Shown in pieces: positions 24,915-33,107 of a stretch of 36,144 nucleotides of DNA. The DNA lies in assembly GCA_020833525.1 (NCBI GenBank), contig JAJHRV010000002.1:1-36144 (forward strand), read 5' to 3'. The notes beneath the pieces were generated by a model. It was not told the origin of the DNA, did not search any database, and worked only from the letters and a program-made list of their open reading frames with translations. The DNA comes from Thermosphaera sp. (lineage in GTDB: Archaea; Thermoproteota; Thermoprotei_A; Sulfolobales; Desulfurococcaceae). The first letter of the stretch is position 1; each line of letters opens with the position of its first letter. A program made the translations under genes and the position numbers.

Positions 24915-26150
24915 CTAGTAGTAGTTGAGGGCGTAGTAAACCGCGTCGTATGCATCCACTAGTCCATATCCATATAGAGAGTCGTATCCAGAGTAGCCAA
25001 GGTCTATTGCAGTTCCCGTTATTACGTCGTATACCTGGCTAGGCGTTAGCTTAGACTTCCCAGCCGCTAGTCGTAGAGCCTGTATTAGTGCTACAACACC
25101 CGACACGTGTGGACAAGCCATTGAGGTCCCGCTCATGTATCCATATTTTCCACCGGGTAGTGTTGAGTAAATGTTTACTCCTGGAGCTACTACGTCTGGG
25201 TTTCTATTGCTCCAGCTTGGTACATTTCCATTAGAGTCTACTGCTCCAACGGCAATAACTTGTGAGTAGCATGCTGGGCATGAAGGATATGATGCACCCT
25301 CGTTTCCAGCAGCAGCCACTAATACCACTCCATAGCTATATGCATACCTAACTGCATTGTACAATGTGGTAGAATGTGATCCACCCAGAGACATCGATAT
25401 TACATCCGCGTCGTCGGAGATACCAGGTGTCCCGTCAGGGCCTTTAGTAGCCTCTATTATGCCTCTTGCAATGTCGCTAATGTATCCACTACCACTCGCA
25501 CTAAGAACTCTGACTGCGTAAAGCTGCACTTTGGGTGCAACACCAGCCATTCCAGCACCATTTAGTCTAGCGGCTATTGTTCCAGCTGCATGTGTTCCGT
25601 GTCCATTGGGGTCTCTACAGTTGTATAGGTATGTACCCCTATAGAATGTGGCTCCATTATTTAGTGATACAATACAGTATTTTACAGCACCCTGGAGGTC
25701 TGGGTGTGAGTAGTCTATTCCAGTGTCTACTACTGCAACTTGGACTGTGGAGTAGTATCCATAGGCTGCGTTTCCATATGTTCCACTATAGGCGTTCCAG
25801 ACGTCTGGTGCATATATCATGGAAATATCCCATTTAACCTCTTGGTTGATCCTGACTTCTCTATCCTCTTCTATAAACCTCACATATGGTTGCTTCATGA
25901 GGTATGTAGCCATGGACCTAGGGGCCTCCACCACAACTACATTTATCTCGGGTATTTCACCAACTACTTTGCACGCTCTGCAGACTGAGAGGAGTTTATT
26001 TACATCGCCTCCATTGAGTCCAATAGAGAATCTAACAGTCTCGTTATTAAACCACCCCTCTAATGACATGGGTACTACGATTGCAACCAGGATTATTCCT
26101 ACAAATATAGTCGCTAAAGCTAGTTTTTTAACCACAGATGTGGATTCCAC
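24915..26150 (-). CDS. Secreted subtilisin-like serine protease (S8) with I9 propeptide
   Basis: A 411-residue exported protease for extracellular protein breakdown. An N-terminal signal or membrane segment (about 10-28, LALATIFVGIILVAIVV) precedes an I9-type inhibitor propeptide (about 38-100), then the catalytic domain with Asp142 in VAVVDTGID, His184 in NGHGTHAAG, the oxyanion Asn283 in AAAGNEGA and Ser343 in SGTSMACPH. Cys159/Cys178 and Cys291/Cys294 could form disulfides on the cell surface. The start is GTG. A TATA-like aaatttataaac lies upstream on the minus strand (26193-26204). It would feed amino acids to fermentation through the acyl-CoA synthetase encoded at 31005. Confidence 0.95.
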   Translation of the reverse strand: MESTSVVKKLALATIFVGIILVAIVVPMSLEGWFNNETVRFSIGLNGGDVNKLLSVCRACKVVGEIPEINVVVVEAPRSMATYLMKQPYVRFIEEDREVRINQEVKWDISMIYAPDVWNAYSGTYGNAAYGYYSTVQVAVVDTGIDYSHPDLQGAVKYCIVSLNNGATFYRGTYLYNCRDPNGHGTHAAGTIAARLNGAGMAGVAPKVQLYAVRVLSASGSGYISDIARGIIEATKGPDGTPGISDDADVISMSLGGSHSTTLYNAVRYAYSYGVVLVAAAGNEGASYPSCPACYSQVIAVGAVDSNGNVPSWSNRNPDVVAPGVNIYSTLPGGKYGYMSGTSMACPHVSGVVALIQALRLAAGKSKLTPSQVYDVITGTAIDLGYSGYDSLYGYGLVDAYDAVYYALNYY

Positions 26151-26192
26151 TCTAGACCCACCTTAGGCCGCGGGACTAATACACCACGAGGT

Positions 26193-26204
26193 GTTTATAA
26201 ATTT
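26193..26204 (-). promoter_or_regulatory. TATA-like box of the subtilisin gene
   Basis: Read on the minus strand, aaatttataaac is a good archaeal TATA box. Transcription would start around 26170-26174, about 20 bases before the GTG start at 26150. The gap also holds the GC-richer ggccgcggg around 26166-26174. Confidence 0.5.
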
Positions 26205-26284
26205 AACGATAGGAAGGCGTGGATTAAGCTATAGAAGTAGAAGTAGTTGAAGACTTTATTGTTTTACTGTTAAAAACGAATAGG

Positions 26285-26533
26285 CTACAGGAATATTGCC
26301 ACAGCCATCAATACTATTGATAGCGCCAACATGAATTTAATGAATTGCTTCACAGTCATATTGGGTATTTCCCTTATTGCAACAATGAGTATTCTCAAGA
26401 ACAACACGGCAACCACTAATACCAGTATTGTGAATCCAGCTAGAAACAACCAGTACCCTATACCCTGAATACCCGCCAGGCTCTCGCCTAGTTTAGCCAT
26501 GAACTCGCTTATTCTCTCTATTGTTGCACCCAT
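26285..26533 (-). CDS. 82-residue protein with two membrane helices
   Basis: No family recognised. A 25-residue amphipathic N-terminus (MGATIERISEFMAKLGESLAGI) is followed by two long hydrophobic segments at about 28-52 (WLFLAGFTILVLVVAVLFLRIL) and 64-81 (FIKFMLALSIVLMAVAIF), separated by a short loop (AIREIPNMTVKQ). It has ATG at 26533 and stands alone: the subtilisin gene is about 135 bases downstream on the same strand, and the guide RNA and cdvA-like gene run divergently upstream. A role with the divergent CdvA-like protein, which works at the membrane, is only a guess. Confidence 0.55.
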   Translation of the reverse strand: MGATIERISEFMAKLGESLAGIQGIGYWLFLAGFTILVLVVAVLFLRILIVAIREIPNMTVKQFIKFMLALSIVLMAVAIFL

Positions 26534-26566
26534 AGTAATCCCTGTTTTTCAATCCTTGGATAACTA

Positions 26567-26575
26567 GTTTTAAAG
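26567..26575 (+). promoter_or_regulatory. TATA-like box for the guide RNA at 26605
   Basis: The sequence gttttaaag is followed by a purine-rich agggggtc. Counting 25 bases on gives a transcription start near 26596-26600, right in front of the C box at 26605. Together with the T-run after the D box it frames a small RNA transcript. Confidence 0.5.
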
Positions 26576-26597
26576 AGGGGGTCTAGTAGAGTTAGTA

Positions 26598-26675
26598 ATG
26601 AAGGGTGATGAGGGTTAAAAGCGTGTAGCCCGCTATCCATGGGCAATGACAGGTGCCAGGCTTCTGACGGTTTTT
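26598..26675 (+). ncRNA. C/D box sRNA with guides fitting 16S and 23S rRNA
   Basis: A perfect C box GTGATGA (26605-26611) and D box CTGA (26664-26667) bracket about 50 bases; a T-run (26671-26675) follows. The inner boxes are degenerate (D' perhaps ctat at 26633-26636, C' atgacag at 26646-26652). The guide before D' (gcgtgtagcccg, 26621-26632) pairs over 12 bases, one G-U, with the 16S segment CGGGCUGCACGC recalled from archaeal rRNA. The guide before D (ggtgccaggc, 26652-26661) pairs with GUUUGGCACC of 23S near the peptidyl-transferase centre, two G-U pairs included. The rRNA sequences are from memory, not from this window. Confidence 0.72.
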
Positions 26676-26679
26676 AAGG
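26670..26679 (+). promoter_or_regulatory. TATA-like box of the cdvA-like gene
   Basis: The sequence gtttttaagg overlaps the T-run that ends the guide RNA. It would put transcription start near 26700, about 12 bases before ATG 26713, with ggtg at 26703-26706 as ribosome-binding site. Termination of the RNA and initiation of the mRNA thus share bases. Confidence 0.45.
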
Positions 26680-26712
26680 ATAGGTAGAGAGATATACGGA
26701 GTGGTGTAGACT

Positions 26713-27420
26713 ATGTGTATAACAGTGGAAACTATTGGAGAGTGCCTGGGTAAACCAGTAGTGGATCCTTATGGTAGGAGACTGGGCTTCCTCGTTAGTT
26801 TCTACAGTGATGTTGATGGGAGAGTAAAGTCTATAGAGGTGAATATAGGCGATTTCGAGTATAGAGAAATCCCCGTAGATAGAGTCAAAGTGTCTCCTGA
26901 GGGTATAGTTGTGATCCCTGAGTACGAGTATGAAGCAGTAATCGTGGAGAATAGATTGAAGAACATCAAGGGGAGACTTGCCTCCCTGGAGGAACTATAC
27001 TCAAAGAAGGAGATAGCTACACATGTATATGAATCACTAAAGAAGAAACTCGAAGAAGAACTCGCTGTGGTTAAAGCGAAGTCGAAAGAAGTAAAAGATG
27101 CTCTAAGGAGGAGGTTACATGAAATAGAAGACCAAGTAGCAGAAGTGGAGAGATCTATGGGTGCTTTGAAGACTAGCTATTTAGCAGGGGAGATAAGTGA
27201 GAAACCCTATCTAACAGCACTAGACATCATGAAGAAGAGCTTGGAGACACTATTAAGGGAGAAGGACAACGTTAAGAAACACATTGATAAAATCGAGTCA
27301 CTCGAAGCACTCCCACTAGCCCCAGCCATTGGTCTGCAACAGGCAGCGGGAACGCAGCCAGCAAAAACTACTCCACAGAGTCAATCCACGCAGCCAATGA
27401 ATGTTGTTGTAGTTGAGTAG
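26713..27420 (+). CDS. cdvA: CdvA-like cell division protein
   Basis: CdvA is the crenarchaeal membrane- and DNA-associated protein that recruits the ESCRT-III-like CdvB to the division site. The 235-residue product has the CdvA order: a PRC-barrel-like N-terminal domain (about 8-72, GKPVVDPYGRRLGFLVSFYSDVDG in two pieces), a coiled coil (about 78-195) with LASLEELYSKKEIATHVYE, a family-typical segment, and a Pro/Gln/Thr-rich linker ending in a hydrophobic tip MNVVVVE (229-235), which fits the short CdvB-binding peptide. Length matches Sulfolobus CdvA. Unlike in Sulfolobales, cdvB and cdvC do not follow; the next gene is convergent. The symbol assumes orthology and not a paralogue. Confidence 0.83.
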   Translation: MCITVETIGECLGKPVVDPYGRRLGFLVSFYSDVDGRVKSIEVNIGDFEYREIPVDRVKVSPEGIVVIPEYEYEAVIVENRLKNIKGRLASLEELYSKKEIATHVYESLKKKLEEELAVVKAKSKEVKDALRRRLHEIEDQVAEVERSMGALKTSYLAGEISEKPYLTALDIMKKSLETLLREKDNVKKHIDKIESLEALPLAPAIGLQQAAGTQPAKTTPQSQSTQPMNVVVVE

Positions 27421-27490
27421 ACTAAAATCACAGTGGAGAAAAAGATAAGTTGGAGTAAAAAGAGACACTCGTTTTTAAATAGCTGTTAGG

Positions 27491-28813
27491 TTAGACCTCG
27501 GGCTTTGTTACTTGTATATTTTCAAGTATCATAAATGGAGCTCTTGTAGGTGTTCTTACCTCCCACCAAGATATGTCATATCTTTCCCTGGACACTCCAA
27601 TAACGTTATTGAGTAGCCTTGGGAAACTCGTAGCTATTCTAACTCTCCCCACATGTCCCTCTATTTCTCCATTTTTAACTAGTAGTGCCATATCCCTGGA
27701 GACCGTTGAGAAGTAGCCTTCATAGTAGTTTTGCAGCCTAGTATACCAGTTGTTAAGTATAATTAATCCACTACCCAGCGCTGATGGAATTTCCTCTTCT
27801 TTTAAGTCTCCACTAGCGATCTCTAGGTTCCACGGGCTTGGATATATCCATCCAGCGTTGCCAGTACTCTTCGCCTGCATCTTAGAGGCTGTCCCTGTAT
27901 TGTGAAGTATATTCTTCACAACACCGTGCTCGATAATAGGCTTATCGAAGGTCTCCACGCCTTCATCATCAAATCCCCGCGCACCAGGTAGCATAGTGTC
28001 TCTTGGCTTATCATATAGACTTACATTCTCTGATCCTATTTTCTCCCCCGGCCTATACTTAGCGAACACTGAGAACCCTATTAACACGTAGAGTGCAGAA
28101 GACATAAATGACAAGTAGTTGAATAGATTACCTACAACTAGTGGTGAAACAGCTACTCTATACTCACCCGGAGATACATCAACTCTCTTACTCGTTATAG
28201 ATGCATAGTAGCCTGCCTTTCGACCCACTTCTCTAATAGCCTGTATATTGACCCCTGTTTGGCCGTAAGCCCAGTGCCCACTGTAATCACCTTTGAAAGC
28301 CCTGGCATATGCTTCAACACTCGTTTTATATTCCTCGCATTCAAAACCCCTGGAATTAACGAGTGTTATTTTACTCTTTGTAAGAGTTAGTGCACCGGCA
28401 ACTCTATCAACGCCTTGCGAGATCGAGGAGTCTATGATCTCGCCAATTAAACCACTAGGGTCTTCCATATATGATTCTACTTTACCATCATATACACCAC
28501 TAAGTGGCTTACACACACCTGGCTCTGGTAGAGGAGCATAGAGTTCTGATTGCTCTACTCTATCAGCGATTTTCAACAAGTTCTCAGCGTGCTTTAATAT
28601 GTAAACCGGGTCTCTAGCCTCATAGCTTAAAACCCATAGCCTCCCAGATTTAGCTAACCTTAAGTGTATATTTGTCTCCAGCCAAGACTGAGCCACAGAA
28701 GGCTCGGTGTTCCAGAGTTTCACCATAACTCTATGGTTTTCTTCAACAAGCACGGAAACCTCGTCAAACTTACCCATTTGGGCTTTTAAAAGGACTCCTG
28801 AGAGCTCGCTCAT
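27491..28813 (-). CDS. TldE/PmbA-type metalloprotease partner
   Basis: The 440-residue product belongs to the TldD/PmbA superfamily; it lacks the HExxxH zinc motif, as TldE (PmbA) subunits do. Recognisable parts are the N-terminal alpha/beta domain, GYYASITSKRVDVSPGEYRV, GNLFNYLSFMSSA and the typical C-terminal GEIEGHVGRVRIATSFPRLLNNVIGVS with the preceding NTGTASKMQ segment. TldE pairs with TldD in one heterodimer that degrades unfolded or small peptides. The gene overlaps the tldD stop by 4 bases on the minus strand, so production is coupled. Confidence 0.9.
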   Translation of the reverse strand: MSELSGVLLKAQMGKFDEVSVLVEENHRVMVKLWNTEPSVAQSWLETNIHLRLAKSGRLWVLSYEARDPVYILKHAENLLKIADRVEQSELYAPLPEPGVCKPLSGVYDGKVESYMEDPSGLIGEIIDSSISQGVDRVAGALTLTKSKITLVNSRGFECEEYKTSVEAYARAFKGDYSGHWAYGQTGVNIQAIREVGRKAGYYASITSKRVDVSPGEYRVAVSPLVVGNLFNYLSFMSSALYVLIGFSVFAKYRPGEKIGSENVSLYDKPRDTMLPGARGFDDEGVETFDKPIIEHGVVKNILHNTGTASKMQAKSTGNAGWIYPSPWNLEIASGDLKEEEIPSALGSGLIILNNWYTRLQNYYEGYFSTVSRDMALLVKNGEIEGHVGRVRIATSFPRLLNNVIGVSRERYDISWWEVRTPTRAPFMILENIQVTKPEV

Positions 28814-30258
28814 TTCAATACACCCACTCTCATTTTTCCAAGTCTAACATTTGGACCACCAAACCATACTGGGACACCCTGAGATGGCTCACCCTTACCG
28901 CATGTTCTAGGGTGAAACTCTAGGTTTCGATCCTTGCCAACTATATTACTATAAAACCACTCTGTTGTAAACTCGAGCACGGGGTTTAACACAGGCTCTG
29001 CTAATTCACCACCACGGATCACATATGCTTCTAAGCCAACGTATCTCTGGTTCCAACGGGCATCGTCAATATTCCACTCCATGTAGGACTTTACGTATAT
29101 TCCTAGCTCAATGTCCTCTATTAGCTCTTCGAATGAGAGATCGCCAGGTGCAATATACGTGTTACTCATTCTAATAATGGGCTCTAATGCATAGTTCATA
29201 GCTCTTGCAGCTCCATTACTTGAGGTTTTAAAGATCCACGCTGTATGCCTATTATGTAGGGGTTCATTGATCAAGCCCTCTTTATATAAATACCTTGGTC
29301 TTGCACGAATGCATTCATCGTCATATAGGTAGAATCCATAACTACCTGGTATTGTGGGATCCTCTATTACCGTTGCGTGTTGATTACCTATCTTCCTACG
29401 GCCGATCATTTCTGGCTTCACGTAGGATTCACCCGCTTGTGCTGCCTCCCTTCCAAGTATTCTATCAGCCTCCATTGGATGGCCGGAGGACTCGTGTGCA
29501 ATTAATCCAACGACCTCGGGCCCTAGTACAACGTCTACTTTATCGCTTGGGGGTGCCGTGCCTTTAACTAAAACTTTTTCGAGGTTTTTCAAGTCAGATA
29601 GCACTACTTGCTCCGGTCTCCACTCATCTATTAACTCCCACCCCCCTGATGCACCGAATTCTTTGAATCTCTGAATTGATCTACCACCGTAGATTAGTGT
29701 CGACCCAATCGATATAAATAGCCTTGGAATACGGGATTCGACGTATCCCCCCTCAGAAGTCATTATCATCTTCTCTTGTATGTGAACGCTGAGTGATTCA
29801 ACCATAGAGACGAGTTTAGCCTCCTTGATCTCTCCTTCTACTGATTTATAGATACCCGACAATGTGCTAATAGCATCCTCGATCTTAAAGTCCATTAATT
29901 GTTCTTTCTCAACAACTCTATATTTAGCTCTACCCGGCTTCTCCTCGGAAAACTCTATCGGGTTTTTCCTAAGCCTAGCGGTAGCCTTGGCTCTAGTGAA
30001 TGCTTTATCAACCGCTTTGTATAGATCCTCTATGCTTAGACTATTAGTTGCAGCAAAACCTAGCGAGCCATCGACTATAACCCTTATGCCAACACCCCTA
30101 GTCCTCGTCACCCCGACACTCATTAACTTATTATTCCTGAGGGAAACCCCATAGCCATAGTCATCTTGAAACCTTACCTCAACGTATTTTGCACCAAGAG
30201 TTAGCCCTCTATCTAGGAGGCTTAAAGCCAGTTCCTCACTAAAGCTCAATGAATACAC
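28810..30258 (-). CDS. tldD: TldD-type zinc metalloprotease
   Basis: The catalytic subunit of the TldD/TldE protease. The 482-residue protein has the zinc motif His255-Glu-Ser-Ser-Gly-His260 (IAHESSGHPMEAD) and the third ligand Cys453 in HPRTCGKGEPSQGVP. The N-terminal domain includes FSEELALSLLDRGLTLGAKYVEVR and GVGIRVIVDGSLGFAAT, both characteristic. TldD/TldE mature peptides such as microcin B17 in bacteria and cleave short, unstructured peptides in archaea. The gene starts at ATG 30258, 4-base overlap with the downstream partner, and is separated by about 118 bases from the ChrA-like gene. Confidence 0.95.
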   Translation of the reverse strand: MYSLSFSEELALSLLDRGLTLGAKYVEVRFQDDYGYGVSLRNNKLMSVGVTRTRGVGIRVIVDGSLGFAATNSLSIEDLYKAVDKAFTRAKATARLRKNPIEFSEEKPGRAKYRVVEKEQLMDFKIEDAISTLSGIYKSVEGEIKEAKLVSMVESLSVHIQEKMIMTSEGGYVESRIPRLFISIGSTLIYGGRSIQRFKEFGASGGWELIDEWRPEQVVLSDLKNLEKVLVKGTAPPSDKVDVVLGPEVVGLIAHESSGHPMEADRILGREAAQAGESYVKPEMIGRRKIGNQHATVIEDPTIPGSYGFYLYDDECIRARPRYLYKEGLINEPLHNRHTAWIFKTSSNGAARAMNYALEPIIRMSNTYIAPGDLSFEELIEDIELGIYVKSYMEWNIDDARWNQRYVGLEAYVIRGGELAEPVLNPVLEFTTEWFYSNIVGKDRNLEFHPRTCGKGEPSQGVPVWFGGPNVRLGKMRVGVLK

Positions 30259-30376
30259 CCCATTAACTCAATGACAATGCATGAGTAAATGAGCTTTACA
30301 ATTAAAACCCCCTTGAGGCGGGTGAATATAGAGCTTATAGTTGAAAATAGTCTTCTAGTGCGTGGTGAAGCTGAGT

Positions 30377-30940
30377 CTAGATGTTTAGGAGTATTTTTAA
30401 GACTAAGCTTATTACTGCTGAAGCAGCTATCACAACTAAGGTATTAACTCTAGTTGCCATCATCCACGTAAACACCGCTATAAATATTGCTACTACGACG
30501 TAGTCCACCATACCGGTTTGAGCTATAATAGTGCTTCCAGCTAGTTTGACGAGCGCGTATAGTATTATAGCTAATACAGCGGCGTTAATACCCCTGAAAA
30601 GAGCTTTTACAACATAGTGATCCATGTATGGCCTTAGAGAAACCACTATACCCAATATTACAATGTACGATGGAAGAACAACCCCGAGAGTTGCTACGAT
30701 AGAACCCATAATCCCCTTTAAGACATAGCCCACCCATGTAGCTGCATTAATTGCAATAGGTCCAGGCGTGCTCTCTGCTATTCCAACTATCACTTTGAAC
30801 TCCTCCTCGCTAATCCACTTTCTCTCCTCGACGAGAACCCTGTAGTATATGCCAATGCCTCCATACCCACCGCCAAACATTATAAACCCTATTTTCAAGA
30901 ACTCGAGAAATAAGTCTAGATAAGACACCATGAACTCCAC
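30377..30940 (-). CDS. Single-domain ChrA (chromate ion transporter family)
   Basis: This 187-residue integral membrane protein matches one half of the CHR family: FIMFGGGYGGIGIYYRV (about 18-34, the family's glycine-rich FGGG motif), GIAESTPGPIAINAATWVGY (about 48-67) and five to six membrane helices. Short-chain CHR proteins normally act as pairs of two genes, or as one duplicated protein of twice this length, moving chromate or a similar anion. Only one half is present here and neither neighbour encodes the other, so it could act as a homodimer, use a partner elsewhere, or have a different substrate. It ends 118 bases before tldD. Confidence 0.85.
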   Translation of the reverse strand: MEFMVSYLDLFLEFLKIGFIMFGGGYGGIGIYYRVLVEERKWISEEEFKVIVGIAESTPGPIAINAATWVGYVLKGIMGSIVATLGVVLPSYIVILGIVVSLRPYMDHYVVKALFRGINAAVLAIILYALVKLAGSTIIAQTGMVDYVVVAIFIAVFTWMMATRVNTLVVIAASAVISLVLKILLNI

Positions 30941-30960
30941 CCTCTACAACTACTTAATCG

Positions 30961-30970
30961 CATTTTATAA
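30961..30970 (+). promoter_or_regulatory. TATA-like box of the acetyl-CoA synthetase genes
   Basis: The sequence cattttataa is a good TATA match and predicts transcription start near 30990. The leader then contains aagggtg (30993-30999), five bases before ATG 31005, which decides the start of the alpha-subunit gene against the upstream TTG at 30990. Confidence 0.5.
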
Positions 30971-31004
30971 CATAGACTTTACTTAATAATTGAAGGGTGT
31001 ATAC

Positions 31005-32411
31005 ATGCACGCGCTTTCAAAGTTTTTCCAACCGAGTAGCGTGGTCATTATAGGTGCAACACCAAAAGAGGGGAAAGTAGGTAGAGCCATACTAGAGAAC
31101 TTCATAAAGAGATTCAATGGGAGAATATACCCTGTAAATCCAGGATATGATGAAGTCCTTGGTTTAAAGTGCTATAGAAGCATTAAGGAAATACCTGAAA
31201 CCCCAGACCTAGGGGTAATAGCGATCCCTGCAATCCAAGTCCCACAGGCACTGAGAGAACTAGGGGAGAAGGGGACGAAGGCGGTTATTATAATTAGTGG
31301 TGGATTTAGGGAAACTGGGACAAAGGAGGGTGAGGCTCTCGAGGAGGAGTTAATCAAGATCTCTAGAGAGTATGGAATAAGGGTTATTGGACCAAACTGC
31401 ATTGGGGTTTACGATAACTGGAGTGGAGTAGATACGTTCTTTACCCAAAAGATGAAGAAGCCCCCGCGTGGATACGTAGCATTTATTAGTCAAAGCGGTG
31501 CTTTTGCAACTGCTCTAATGGATTGGATGGCTTATCACGGTATAGGTGTTTCAAGAGCTATTAGCTATGGAAATAAAATAGATGTAGACGATGTCGATTT
31601 ACTAGAATACCTTGGAGAAGACGATAAGACTAGAGTAGTCTTAATGTATATAGAGGGTATAAAAGAGTCTCGTGGACGATTATTTATAGAAACCGCTAGG
31701 AGAGTATCACTAAAGAAGCCGGTTGTAGTGTACAAGGCAGGAAAGACCAGTAGAGGTGGAAGAGCTGCTGCAAGCCACACTGCTGCAATGGCTGGAGACT
31801 ACTCGGTGTATAGAGCGGCATTTAAACAAGCAGGGTTAATTGAAGTCGATAGCTTTGATGAAATGATGGATGTTGTGAGGATATTCCTAGATCAACCGTT
31901 AATGCGTGGAAACAGAGTATACATAGTGACAGATGCTGGAGGAGTTGGAGTTATGTTAACAGATGCTTTGACAAGCGCCGGGTTTGAAGTACCAGTTACT
32001 CCGCCAGATCTAAGAGAGAAGCTACGCAGTATTCTACCACCACACTGTATAGTCGATAATCCAATAGATTTAACTGGAGACACGGATGATGAGAGGTATA
32101 TTCGCGTACTCGAGGTATTATCACAGAGAGAAGATGTAGACGCGATTGTAGTTGTTGCACTACCCCAGGTTCCCGGGATAAAAGGTACATTTGTTGACTA
32201 CATAGCGAAAACAAAGGAGGAGACCGGGAAGCCCGTTGTTGCTTTAACTATTGGAAGTGAGGCTTCAATGGAAACAGCTAGGAGGCTACAGGAGAAGGGG
32301 GTTACAGTGTTTGAATCGCCTGAGAGGCTTGCTAAGTCCTTAAAAGCTCTTAGAGCATATAGCTCATATATAATCAAAAACAGACCGGGGTGTAGTCGAA
32401 TTGACGCCTAG
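31005..32411 (+). CDS. acdA: Acetyl/acyl-CoA synthetase (ADP-forming), alpha subunit
   Basis: The enzyme converts acyl-CoA, ADP and phosphate to acid, CoA and ATP, the main substrate-level ATP step of peptide- and sugar-fermenting hyperthermophiles. The 468-residue subunit has the CoA-binding domain (FFQPSSVVIIGATPKEGKVG and NCIGVYD), SQSGAFATALMDWMA, and the catalytic-histidine motif GGRAAASHTAAMAGDY, where the His is phosphorylated. ATG 31005 is preferred over TTG 30990 because of the aagggtg element before it. The 3' end overlaps the beta-subunit gene by 11 bases. Acetate versus branched-chain or aromatic acid use cannot be decided from sequence. Confidence 0.93.
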   Translation: MHALSKFFQPSSVVIIGATPKEGKVGRAILENFIKRFNGRIYPVNPGYDEVLGLKCYRSIKEIPETPDLGVIAIPAIQVPQALRELGEKGTKAVIIISGGFRETGTKEGEALEEELIKISREYGIRVIGPNCIGVYDNWSGVDTFFTQKMKKPPRGYVAFISQSGAFATALMDWMAYHGIGVSRAISYGNKIDVDDVDLLEYLGEDDKTRVVLMYIEGIKESRGRLFIETARRVSLKKPVVVYKAGKTSRGGRAAASHTAAMAGDYSVYRAAFKQAGLIEVDSFDEMMDVVRIFLDQPLMRGNRVYIVTDAGGVGVMLTDALTSAGFEVPVTPPDLREKLRSILPPHCIVDNPIDLTGDTDDERYIRVLEVLSQREDVDAIVVVALPQVPGIKGTFVDYIAKTKEETGKPVVALTIGSEASMETARRLQEKGVTVFESPERLAKSLKALRAYSSYIIKNRPGCSRIDA

Positions 32412-33102
32412 AGAAGTCATCAAGAAGGCCCTCGAAGAAGGCAGAGTCAAGCTCCTCGAACATGAGGCTTTTGATATAGCAAAGTACTATGGTATACCAA
32501 CACCCAATGCTATCCTCGTTAAATCACCCGATGAAGCCTATAAATACGCCGATGAAGTAGGTTATCCAATGGCTGCTAAAATAGTCTCCCCAGATATAAC
32601 TCACAAGAGCGATGTAGGGGGTGTAAAGCTATTTATTAAGAATAGAGAGGAGGCGTATAAGGCAGTAGAAGAAATATTTAGGAATGTTTCTCAAAACGCT
32701 CCGGGGGCGAAGATTGCAGGTGTAATAGTGTATAAAATGGCTCCACCAGGACTCGAAACCATTATTGGGGGGATCAGAGACCATGTTTTCGGCCCAACAG
32801 TAATGTTTGGTCTTGGTGGAATATTTGTCGAAGTCATGCGAGATGTATCATTTAGAGTCTACCCTGTTACATTCGAAGATGCCTTAGAAATGATCGATGA
32901 AATAAAGTCCTCTAGGATACTCAATGGTTATAGAGGACAGCCACCAGTCGATAAGCATGCCTTAGCAGACATCATTGTAAAAACCTCTAAACTCCTCGCG
33001 GAAAACGAAGAGATAGAATCCATAGATTTAAACCCAGTAATAGCGTACCCCCAGGGAGCGGTTGCAGTAGATGTGAGGATCATAGTTAAGCAACAAGGGT
33101 AG
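32401..33102 (+). CDS. acdB: Acetyl/acyl-CoA synthetase (ADP-forming), beta subunit
   Basis: The 233-residue beta subunit is the ATP-grasp part that transfers phosphate between the alpha subunit and ADP. Motifs are the LLEHEAFDIAKYYGIPTPN start, VGYPMAAKIVSPDITHKSDVGGV (about 52-74) with the catalytic His, GGIRDHVFGPTVMFGLGGIFVE and IDLNPVIAYPQGAVAVDVRI near the end. Together with the preceding gene it forms the usual two-subunit archaeal enzyme. TTG start at 32401 (translated Met), 11 bases inside the alpha gene; no other start fits the family better. Confidence 0.93.
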   Translation: MTPREVIKKALEEGRVKLLEHEAFDIAKYYGIPTPNAILVKSPDEAYKYADEVGYPMAAKIVSPDITHKSDVGGVKLFIKNREEAYKAVEEIFRNVSQNAPGAKIAGVIVYKMAPPGLETIIGGIRDHVFGPTVMFGLGGIFVEVMRDVSFRVYPVTFEDALEMIDEIKSSRILNGYRGQPPVDKHALADIIVKTSKLLAENEEIESIDLNPVIAYPQGAVAVDVRIIVKQQG

Positions 33103-33107
33103 TTTAA

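Noticed and set aside
25577-26166. Three plus-strand open frames inside the subtilisin gene
   Set aside because: Trp/His/Cys-rich or Ser-rich shadows of the protease sequence, no plausible start context.
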